Source: Dimargaris cristalligena (Eukaryota > Kickxellomycota > Dimargaritomycetes > Dimargaritales > Dimargaritaceae). From it: a stretch of DNA of 14,934 bases. Positions 1-8,252 of this stretch are shown here, piece by piece. The notes below the pieces were generated by a model that did not search any database, was not told the origin of the DNA, and saw only the letters and a program-made list of their open reading frames with translations. The first letter of the stretch is position 1, and each line of letters begins with the position of its first letter. Location of the stretch: contig JANBQC010000656.1 of assembly GCA_027576995.1 (NCBI GenBank), forward strand, positions 1 to 14,934, written 5' to 3'. The translations under genes were made by a program, and so were the position numbers.

Positions 1-50
1 TCTTCGAGGATGGCTTAACTAACAATATTGATTTCGTTTTTTTAATATAG

Positions 51-111
51 TCATTCTCTTATGACCATCCCCATCGTCCCATATGATCCACGGATACTCA
101 ACACTTACTAG
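51..111 (+). CDS. Possible 3'-terminal exon of a gene entering from the left edge
   Basis: A branch-point-like AACTAAC (17-23) is followed by a T-rich run and an acceptor ending ATATAG at 50. The reading frame that starts at 52 runs CAT TCT CTT ATG ACC and stays open for 19 codons to a TAG at 109-111, encoding a tail that ends in PRILNTY. One extra base before it (T51) would come from a split codon, so the intron would be phase 2. The arrangement looks like the end of an intron plus a short last exon. No protein family is recognisable in 19 residues, and the branch-to-acceptor distance (about 28 bases) is shorter than in the other introns here. The upstream part lies outside the window. Confidence 0.22.
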
Positions 112-2529
112 TACAGTGGATTGGCAGCATACCGCTCTGTGAGCGTTTGAAGCCAGATAGGCACAAAGGGGCGGATGGTAGATTGGTGGGAAGGGAAATA
201 AGTGGAAAGGGAATGGGGTCGGATCTAAGGGTAGAAGACGGACCCGCGTATGAGCTGCCCTAGAGCACTAATGAGGGCCGACGACGTGGATAATGCAACG
301 GATGCAATGCATCTCAGTTTATTAATTGATAGATATGTCGGGGCGGTGGCCGGGCATGATACCGTAGGTCTCCGGCATGAATAATGGTTTGCAGGGCTTT
401 TGGGGTGGGGGTATATGGAGAGGTTACAGCCGACACTTACTTTAATAATTGCATAGTTTGATTGCAATACGATTGGCTACGTCCTGCCATGAACCCCCTT
501 TTTTCTGTAAATGTGGGGTGAAACCCACGGCAGGGCATGTAGCAAGTCATATCCGAGGCCAAGTGCAGCATCCCATGTAATGCTCGGGGACGAATACTCT
601 GGGATAAGAAACTGGGATCATATCGCTATAGTTCTTCTCTATATATCTGCATTTCAGTTATTGGTTCCAGTAGGGGGTTGCGCCTGAGTTATTTCGACAG
701 GATCCGCTAAACCCAGCGATGCCAAGAAAAGTATCTGATCCGATGGAGGGATCCCATTAATGGCTAAATTGCACGATGTGGTCAGACCAACTGGTCCTAG
801 GATGGCCGTTCCAACAAAGGACGGGGCCAGTACAATGTGCACTGATTGGTCCTTCCTAGGGGGGGCACTGTAAAGTATTCTGCTCCAAATTAAAGCTGTA
901 TCCCCCCCCCTTTACATTCTTCTAGACCTACTACGTATGGGCCAAAGTGAAGCATGTCCTGCAGTCGGCCCGGATCCACTTCATGTAAATGAAAAGGTAG
1001 TGCGTCTACCATTATTTTTAGATATGGTGTCGACCTTGCCTTACTCAGATGTCGGCTCGCCATAGTGCGACGGCAGTTTCAAGCCACTTTAGCCGCTGGA
1101 CACGCCCTAAAATCATGCATCTACCCCGGCCATCGGCCGCTTACCTCATGGTAGGCCAGTCAGGCCCATCACCGATACGTACACTGAAGCGGAACTCTAC
1201 TTGGAAGAAATTGTATACCCAAGTTGGGCCAATACAGCCAACGGGATCGCATGCATTACCGCCCCAGACCTCCCGTACTGTAGTTGCTCAATACCAAGAA
1301 AAAATAAATTTGTATTGTATAGTTCAGCTAATTACCGCTAGCCGATTCCCGCCATATGCCTCCTGGTCGCGCTGTTCTCCGGGTTTATTGGATTGGATCA
1401 GCCCTGTCCGGCCCCAGCTCGGCCAACCTTCCTTCGGCCCAACAACTGGGCCAAGCCACTGAGGTTGCTATTTCGGTGCGGGTTGCATTTAAAAGGCTGC
1501 GTCAATCATTTTATTTACAGATACCTAATATATTTTCACATTGCTTCAATACATAGAACCGAAAAGTCCGGGTATGATGCAGTTATCCTCACCACCCCCG
1601 ATTATTCTCCATGCCCTCCATATACCAATTCCTATCAACTCAATTTAATTTGTCTACAATCGACCGAAAGAAGCCATGGATTTGCTTCCAATAAGCTGTA
1701 CATCTGGTGGGCCGAGAGAATGGGGGTTGTATCCCCCTCCCTTTCGTCCTCCTCCTCCTCCGGTGCCCTAAAATAAGTCCAAATCACACCGAGCCGACAA
1801 TCCTGGGCTGTTTTAAGAGTAGGGGAAACCCAAATACTGGGCAATCCTTTACAAGGGCCAAGTGTGAACCCACTGCTCTTCTGGCGCATGGGCAATACTA
1901 CAAAGCCTCTATTGTGGGAGATCAGGGACTATCATCCTAGACTCGGCCACAGTGTTTCATTAAAATGCTAGGGACGGGGAAGCAATCCTCCCCTACACCG
2001 ATATTTTGCCACCAAGTAAAATACCGAGGGGTTTACATTTTTCAATGCTATCCCCAATCTATAAAACTTATCCAGTCCGATCATTATAGTTAGCGACGGT
2101 TTGCCGAACTCCACCAAACCTTGGAAAGGCAAATGCACTTTATGTTTTAATCCGGTGGAGAAAAAATGGTATTCGGTTAGGGTCGACTAGAGTGACGCGG
2201 ATTCAAATAAGTGAGGTTAAATCCCAATTGGGCGACCGACCGAGCAAGCAAGCAAACGCGGCGAGATTTTCCTCTGGATCAGCCACGATCATCGGGTTAG
2301 GAATCGGGTGGTTTTTTATTATTTCCACGAATTCGAACGAAACCGCCTCTTTCCCAGATGTCCACGAGAGAATATCGGCCGTACACCTTTAGATGGGCAA
2401 TCGATATCATATCGGATTAGCTACCCTCTTCTACAGAGATCTCGCTAATGGTATGGCCAATCGGACTGTAATGTGGAATCGACCGGCAAAACGTTGAGGG
2501 CGACAATTCATTGGCGACCAAAAAAAAAA

Positions 2530-2562
2530 TGGGGATGGGGGGAGAGGGGAGAGGGGGAGGGG
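2530..2562 (+). repeat. G-rich purine tract with G-quadruplex potential
   Basis: Directly after nine A residues, five G runs of 4 to 6 bases are separated by AT, AGA, AGA and A. This meets the usual G-quadruplex pattern on the plus strand. No gene lies within 1.5 kb. Confidence 0.6.
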
Positions 2563-3244
2563 TAAGTCCAACACCTTAGCAACTTGGGTAAAATAGGTTG
2601 ACCTAAAACAGTCGGCGGGCTTTCTATATAATATAAAGCCAATCTTTTACTAGTTGATTACCGCTTGCCCCGTTTGTTACCGAAGGTCGACTAGGGGGTA
2701 TTTAGGGCCGCATTAGATCCACTCGGTATAACGATAGACATGGGGTATGGGCCCACGAAGCCCCTGGATTGCAGCGTCTTGGCAATTTACAAGGGCCGCA
2801 TTCCAGAAATGTAAATACCTAGCAAAAATAGCGTACTATGCTTTCGAATAATTAAGGCACTAAAAATAGACTATGCCAAATATATAATAGAGGCCGGTTC
2901 GGAATTCCCAAATGAAGAAGCTATACCCTTTCCAATAGATGTCTGTTCGCAAGGGTAGTGGATAAGTCAGCTGGGCTATCTAATGAACCATGTTGGCACC
3001 ATGGCTTAACAGGTGGGAAAGGTTTAACCAGGCTGTAAAACGATAAATCCGTTGGATGAGGCAAACGCCACTAGTTAATAATGGGTCTCTCATATATCTT
3101 CCCATACGTGTGTCATCCAAAACCTTATACAGCTGCACTGAATTCCACCCAGGTGAATAGTAATGGCCGCCTCCAACAATAGAACGAACCGCTAAAGAGG
3201 GTGGTCGTTTTCTGATTAAAGGATCTGAATACTTTGCCAATTAC

Positions 3245-3271
3245 CACCCCCAATTTGGTTTTTTGGGGGTG
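3245..3271. repeat. Inverted repeat, 9-bp perfect stem
   Basis: CACCCCCAA (3245-3253) pairs exactly with TTGGGGGTG (3263-3271) around a 9-base loop. It lies in gene-poor DNA. Confidence 0.55.
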
Positions 3272-3752
3272 CTATATACAATAAAACGCCAACAAACGCA
3301 CGAATCTTGCTAATTAGAATTGTAATTGGTTATTGTGGCCATTGCGAATGGACGCTCTTGACAGCTTGCTAAGGTTTTTGGCCAAATTATCCATTATTAT
3401 GTTCCCTGTGGATGGCAAATTATGACCAAAAGGTCGCCTGCCTTAGATTCTCTTTAAATAAAACTCTACTTCATCTGACAGCTTGCTAAATGCATTGATA
3501 GGCCTTTGGTTGTTCGTCAATAACTGACAGATACATTGTCTATTAAGTCCAATTGAACTTGGGATTGTCCGACAAAGTAGCCAAAGCATAGGTTGGGGAA
3601 ACATTTGGACTGCCTATCGGTTACATCCGACCCCTTTGAAATTTATCATCCGCAAACTATTTTGAGGGAAGATTTCTTGCCACTACATGTAAGTGGCCTT
3701 CGAATGGCTAATCATTTAAGATGCGCCTCATAAATCGCGTGTTGGACTTACA

Positions 3753-3780
3753 TCACGAGTTGACAAGTAAATACTCGTGA
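3753..3780. repeat. Inverted repeat, 8-bp perfect stem
   Basis: TCACGAGT (3753-3760) pairs exactly with ACTCGTGA (3773-3780) around a 12-base loop. It could be a hairpin or a two-half-site binding element. It lies in gene-poor DNA. Confidence 0.5.
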
Positions 3781-4022
3781 GGAAAAGATTTGATTATATC
3801 CCGGCATAATGAGAAGATCAGGGATAGGGTAGGACCACTTTACTACAGAATCAGAAAATCGTGACTATAGCCCGTCACTGGATTTGGGTAGAAGGCCAGT
3901 AGGAATAATGAGATTATCCGAATGATAGACCGACGACTGCTACCGCGCGTATCCAAATTGTTTTAAACACTCACTACATACACGAATAGAAGAGGTGGAC
4001 CGGAGACAAGGGGGGGAATCAT

Positions 4023-4050
<28 letters not shown>
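4023..4050. repeat. (TA)14 microsatellite next to the SPT4 3' end
   Basis: Fourteen uninterrupted TA units begin 42 bases downstream of the SPT4 stop when read on the minus strand. In the SPT4 transcript they would read UAUAUA repeats. That is the known yeast-type efficiency element for mRNA 3'-end formation, so a role in SPT4 termination is possible but inferred. Confidence 0.8.
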
Positions 4051-4054
<4 letters not shown>

Positions 4055-4091
4055 GAAATAGGGTAAAGGGCGTCCAGGTGGAAAAAATGGC

Positions 4092-4668
4092 CTAGTCCTT
4101 GACGGTTCCGTCACGGGGCCGGTAGGTAATACCGCGCTGCTCGAGTGCCATTTCCACATCTTCTGGAATCCGCCCAGTGACTTGGGCCGCGTAAAGACCC
4201 TTGGAATACTTTTCAATCCGCTGCCACCGCCCGAGCCAGCTCTGTTCGGGCCGCATGAGGGCCACGAAGCCGTTGAAGTTCGCACTCGTGCATTCCAAAA
4301 CGCGTTCGGTATTACCGCGGAGTCGAAGAATGTCTTCACAGTTTTCGCAGCCGTTCTTCACGAATTGGCTTTGATTCTATGGTGCGGCGGGATACCGTGG
4401 GGGGAATATGGGGTATTTAAGAACATAGGTGGAGACGGCGGGGGGTCGACGACACCCAAGCCGAAGGATAGTCGATTGGCAAAAAAACAACAACAACATC
4501 AGTATAGGGTTGGCGGTTCATTTCGAAAAATGGGGGCAACGGGAAGAGCTTAGTTAGCCAAAAACGGGATGTGGGTATTACGCGAACGACCTGGTAACCT
4601 ACCTTGATGAGCGAGCAGAGCAGACAGGCCCGCATGTTCTTTTTCTCCTGGGGTATTATGGTCGACAT
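4092..4668 (-). CDS. SPT4: Transcription elongation factor Spt4 (two exons)
   Basis: Spt4 pairs with the NGN domain of Spt5 to form DSIF, which clamps RNA polymerase II in the nucleus and supports processive elongation. Exon 1 is 4668-4603 (22 codons) and exon 2 is 4376-4092, ending in TAG. Joined in phase 0 they give 116 residues, nearly the same as the human protein (117) and longer than the yeast one (102). The zinc ribbon is complete across the junction: C15-x2-C18 in exon 1 (RACLLCSLIK) and C32-x2-C35 in exon 2 (KNGCENC). The family motifs ECTSANFNG, SWLGRWQRI, LYAAQVTGRIP and the C-terminal YRPRDG follow in order. The start is the first ATG before RACLLC, with a short charged leader (MSTIIPQEKKN). 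Residues such as KWQR-like RWQRI and VTGR make it resemble the animal protein more than the yeast one. The gene is complete and shows no damage. Confidence 0.96.
4377..4602 (-). other. SPT4 intron (226 bases, phase 0)
   Basis: The donor is AAG|GTAGGT and the acceptor is CCATAG|AATC on the minus strand. It separates the two zinc-binding CxxC pairs. The number of residues between them after splicing (13) equals that in human Spt4, which fixes both junctions. A GGCTAACT sequence in the intron is a possible branch site. Confidence 0.93.
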
Positions 4669-5486
4669 GGCGGGAATCGTTTCTTTGGTAGTGTCTAAGG
4701 TACAGAATATGGGGTGAGAACGGAAGCTGTTCGACTAGGGGAGTAGTCTGAAGAGTAATTGAGCAAAATGGGGAAAATAAAATGAAATAATGTAATAGTT
4801 GAGGAGAGAGGTGCTTTCTTCAATGTTAAGTTAAGACTGCTTCAAGCAAAACACTTCTGCAATTAGAAGGTATTTCTTGAATTTGGAAAGTGGTGTAGTG
4901 GAACTGTACGTATTGGGAGCGGACCTCTGCGAGTGTTGACTTCCGCAAGAGTGGTGTTGGCTACTTTTTACTAATTTTCACTCAATTGTGGCAATATTTC
5001 CTTTCTTTGAATTGGTCGAATACCAAGTTGAGCCTCTTAAACTACTCAAACCGATTTCAAACACCAGCCATTAAATAGGCGAATATCCCTCGTAGATGGT
5101 CGTATAATCCTTTTATTGTTGTACACGGATTAGGTGAAAAGGGCGCTTACGAGAAGCTGGCTTAAGATTGACGTCGAATGGTGGTGGTACAGCGTTTGTA
5201 TAAAAACATAGCTGCTTATTTCCAACAAATTGACCGGGAACATTGTGCATGAAAAGTAATGAGTGAATATATGACTACAGTATAAGTAAATAATTTTTGA
5301 CTATGGTTGAGTAGATAACAAGTTACGGAGAATTCGGTTCAGCTTAGAAATATATCTCGGGTGCGCCGATTTGAAATGGTGGGTTCTACCCTATCCATAT
5401 GAAATAATTGAGGCATTCAAAATAATTTTGTGGCATTTTAGAAAGACTATAAGGCTCTCCTATTCGTTAAATTGGCATTGGCCTAA
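4669..5486. other. Spacer between SPT4 and the PPxY-protein gene
   Basis: These 818 bases are relatively AT-rich and contain no open frame worth reporting on either strand. On the minus strand they must include the 3' end of the upstream gene and the promoter of SPT4. No clear TATA box, AATAAA signal or repeat was recognised. Confidence 0.6.
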
Positions 5487-6186
5487 CTACGTGTACTTCA
5501 AGTAAAGCAACACGGCATTAATGGACAGCAAAACCATAATCACTATGTCCCACTGGCTATCGTTGAGGCCCAGCACGCGAACATCATCATACGGAGGTGA
5601 TGCTACCAAGCCAATATGGGGGATGACTGTGTATCCCAGTTCCCCTTGTTTGACGCCCACGAAAGCGGAGGATTCGAGCTCGAGAATAAGCTTTCGATCC
5701 CCGGTGGACTCGGACAGGACCTCTACTGCCGTATATGAGGGCGGGGGAGCCAGAGAAAGTTGGCAGTTGGTAGCTAACGTGAGAGAAGCAGTGTCTATGG
5801 CCGTTTCCTCGGTTGAACTAGATGAGAGTAAAAGTAAACAAGTGGTATAGTAGGGCGTAACCAGCGGGAGAGTATGGTCAAAAGCCGGTTAGTAGATTTA
5901 ATGGGTGGATGTGGTAATGAGGCTTGGTCCTGTAGTATGCCGAGCCGAAGAGCTATAGACGCACTAGCATTGCGGATAGCCGGGTAACGCCTTCCATAGA
6001 TACAGTTCGGAGAAGGGAATTGGACAGTGTCGGTTGAAGAAGTAATTTACAATGGACATACCTTTGCTCAGTGCACTCCAGCTTAACAGCGGATAGATGC
6101 ACGCTGTGGTCTACAATCGATAGGCCTGATGGGGTGGGAGGAGGGTTGCGGATAGCAGACGCGTCGGCGGAGTTGGTAGAAGTCAT
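5487..6186 (-). CDS. Small PPxY-motif protein with C-terminal membrane anchor (two exons, unrecognised)
   Basis: I do not recognise a family. Exon 1 is 6186-6062 (ATG in the context AAAATGA, 41 codons plus two bases). Exon 2 is 5817-5487, ending in TAG. Spliced in phase 2 they encode 151 residues. The first 65 residues are rich in Ser, Thr, Pro and Ala and probably disordered (RNPPPTPSG at 13-21). Residues 66-70 read PPPSY, a PPxY motif of the kind bound by WW domains of Nedd4/Rsp5 ubiquitin ligases. Residues 83-127 look folded (RKLILELESSAFVG, then GYTVIPHIGLV), and a single hydrophobic helix at about 131-148 is followed by only KYT, as in tail-anchored proteins. No signal peptide is seen. 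An Rsp5-adaptor role is inference from the motif and anchor alone. Exon 2 has no ATG of useful position, so the gene is easily missed, and the plus-strand frame at 5521-5850 is its antisense shadow. Confidence 0.72.
5818..6061 (-). other. Intron of the PPxY-protein gene (244 bases, phase 2)
   Basis: On the minus strand the donor is CAAAG|GTATGT, a perfect TACTAAC branch sequence lies at 5894-5888, and a T/C-rich tract leads to the acceptor CATCTAG|TTCAACC. An in-frame stop overlaps the branch site, so the sequence upstream of the acceptor cannot be coding in the exon 2 frame. The signals and the matching phase make this the best marked intron in the window. Confidence 0.88.
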
Positions 6187-8252
6187 TTTATGGAGGGGAA
6201 AAAGGAAATGGTAGGTAGAGGGGAACAGGGAGGGGGGCAGATAATAGCACGATTTCCAACCGTGTATTTGAGAAGAATGTAATAGGAGAATATAAATATG
6301 CCGAGGGTGTTCGCTAAAATCAAAAATAGGGCTCGTCGGTTGGAAAAATGCCCCAATGAATGAAATGGTATAGAGTAAGGTCAAGGAGGTGGCGAAGGGT
6401 CCTATCTTATAGAAGGCGAGATTCACGCATGGCCTAGGGAGCGACGATGAAGGCCGCCCCTTCCATTTGAGTAAGTTGACCGAAGCGGGCAGTGGTTTGG
6501 AGCGTAGTGCCAAGGCAAGGAATACGAGAGAGGGAGAGGGGAGGTACCAATAAAGACTACCGGTCCAATTTTAGGTTAGGGCACCCTTTTTTTAAGGGTT
6601 ATGTGGTCAGGGACCTTCATTGTCGAGTCCTTTGATAATGGCAAGACCAGGGCCCAGTATAGTCTGCAGCCGCAGGGTCCCGAGCCTTGGTGGTTTTAGT
6701 TGGGTGACTGGGGAGCGGTGCCTAAGCGGAAGATTTATATAGACGTGATTGGCCCATTGGCCTTTAGGAGTAGCGGTGGCTAGTTGGTCACTGAAGGTCC
6801 AGGAAATTAACTCGGCTAACCTGGCTTGAGGCACGGAGATCTTGGGCGGTGGGTTTGTAATATGTGAGCCAGCCCTGCGGTTAAATTTGAATATTATTAA
6901 TCGAATACCTGCTCTCTAGTAGTATGGAGAGGGGGGGGTACAGTTGAACGTAGTAGACCCAAGAAAATTGGGGAATGTTACTGAGTGGTCGAAAGTTCCT
7001 GTACGATACTCTTCGAATGGCTTAGTGCGGCCACTTGAGCCCATGGGCGAGACCCGCGGCGGTATAGGAAGTATGGGCAACATAATAAGGGAATGGTTTA
7101 CCACACCGCCGGACACTAACGTAGAATCGTGGATTAGCTGGGAGGATCTCACTGTTTTCACAGTGCAGATACATCCAGGTATCCGCGCGGTTAACTGGCG
7201 TGTAGACATAATACCAATAGGTCGCGCTGTCCCATCAGTAAAAAATACACCACGCTTGCTAAAACACCACAGGCGGGGTCGAGCCGACCCATTTGAAACT
7301 CTTCCGGATACTCACGCTTAAGCACCAGCCTATGATGCCTGAGAGATAAGCAGGGAATACACGTAACCGGAGGAATAGCATGGATATGCAATCATGCAGT
7401 TAGGTAAAGGCCCCCTCCCTACGCTGTAAATAAATCCACCCACCCCCTACTGGCCTGCACTATCGGGGAGGAGGGGAGAGGGATTAACCAGTATGCCACT
7501 GGGGCCCGGCTCGCTGGTGCCCTAAAATAGATTGGACAATCCACCATGGCCATGGCGAGGGTCTTCCTTTGTGGCGTATATAAATAACTAAGGCCAGATA
7601 GTGTGGATACGGATTGCTGGACCACTCTACTGCGCTGACCCGATAAGGCCCATATTCGCCTATTTCCCACTCCCGTTCCCCTGCCTCCTCAATTCGGCAA
7701 TCTGTACCGAATACACTCTATCCTGATGTCCACCGATACCTTAATATAAACAGATGAATAGGCGTGGGAGAGGAAGAGAGTTGGCTATACCGCCTATGAT
7801 GCGGAACAGCTGTACGCTGCGGAGAAATAACAGGCAGTCTAAACATGGTTGGACTGGTCTTTCCTATCACTTAGGAGGTGGCATCGCCATTTTTGCAGCA
7901 CTGCGGGGACGGAATGGCCTACTTGGGGTGTTGGTGTCACCTGGACTGTTCCCACAGACCCGAGGGTGTTTTAGGCGGGCCTTCATTTTTTGAGTTTACT
8001 ATTGTTCTAAAGATTACATGTGTGAATCGTGTAAGGGAACCGCTATGGTGCGGAAAACGGTTTCATCAGTGAAGGCTGGATTCCTATCGTTCACATCCAG
8101 CTTTGGCCAGCCCTTTAAAAAGAGCCAGTGGTAGGCCCTGTCCATTTCAAGTGTTTCCACCCAACTACATTACCATTATATTCCATCGCTTGATTATTTA
8201 CCCCCTTCCCAGTGGTTTACCCTTAATTACTGCACTCTCGCTTGGTACCAAG
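6187..8252. other. Divergent spacer between the two gene pairs
   Basis: About 2.07 kb separates the start of the minus-strand PPxY gene from the start of the plus-strand ABC gene, so it holds both promoters. Open frames occur (6944-7321 plus, 6916-7209 and 7419-7670 minus) but overlap on opposite strands, have no recognisable domain and show mixed codon use, unlike the C/G-ending codons of the real genes nearby. A 16-base hairpin (CACTGT, 4-base loop, ACAGTG) sits at 7150-7165, a G8 run at 6931-6938, and a telomere-like TTAGGTTAGGG at 6571-6581. A small unrecognised gene here cannot be excluded. Confidence 0.55.
6190..6242 (-). promoter_or_regulatory. Pyrimidine-rich leader of the PPxY-protein gene
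   Basis: Read on the minus strand, the 50 bases before the ATG at 6186 are almost all C and T. C/T-rich tracts just upstream of starts are common in fungal promoters and 5' leaders. A similar tract precedes COX18 in this window. Function is inferred from position. Confidence 0.4.

Larger units (their letters stand above)
1..4091. other. Gene-poor region
   Basis: No convincing gene was found over about 4 kb, apart from a possible terminal exon at 51-111. Several open frames of 60 to 137 codons exist on both strands, for example 1049-1462 and 1393-1776 on plus and 2980-3240 on minus. They overlap one another, lack recognisable domains, often lack an ATG, and are no longer than chance would give. 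Visible structure is limited to a C run (902-910), an A run followed by a G-rich tract (2521-2562), two hairpins (3245-3271 and 3753-3780), a 14-base direct repeat (3359 and 3476) and a (TA)14 repeat (4023-4050). It could hold decayed sequence or an unrecognised noncoding RNA. Confidence 0.6.

Noticed and set aside
1049..1462. Plus-strand open frame of 137 codons
   Set aside because: The longest frame in the left gene-poor region, but one or two frames of this length are expected by chance in so much noncoding DNA. It has no domain and no splice or start context.
2980..3240. Minus-strand open frame of 86 codons that reads fairly protein-like
   Set aside because: It opens directly after a TAA with a TTG, its codons mostly end in A or T unlike the real genes here, and it matches nothing I know.
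3581..3733. Plus-strand open stretch of about 50 codons following a TAG
   Set aside because: The residues read plausibly, but there is no ATG near its start, no branch site before it and no family. This length is common by chance.
4182..4553. Plus-strand open frame of 123 codons
   Set aside because: Antisense shadow of SPT4 exon 2 and its intron.
5521..5850. Plus-strand open frame of 109 codons starting with ATG
   Set aside because: It lies opposite exon 2 of the minus-strand PPxY gene, which has splice signals, a branch site and a sensible membrane anchor. The plus frame shows no domain.
6571..6581. Telomere-like TTAGGTTAGGG
   Set aside because: It is less than two repeat units and is probably coincidence.
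6944..7321. Plus-strand open frame of 125 codons, tryptophan-rich
   Set aside because: It has no ATG at its beginning, no recognisable family, mixed codon use and an overlapping frame on the other strand. Kept only as a note in the spacer entry.
7546..7829. ATG in a CCACCATGG context plus a possible short exon at 7764-7829 (tail ending AEQLYAAEK)
   Set aside because: Joining them would give only about 32 residues with a weak donor (GTATAT). Nothing supports it beyond the start context.
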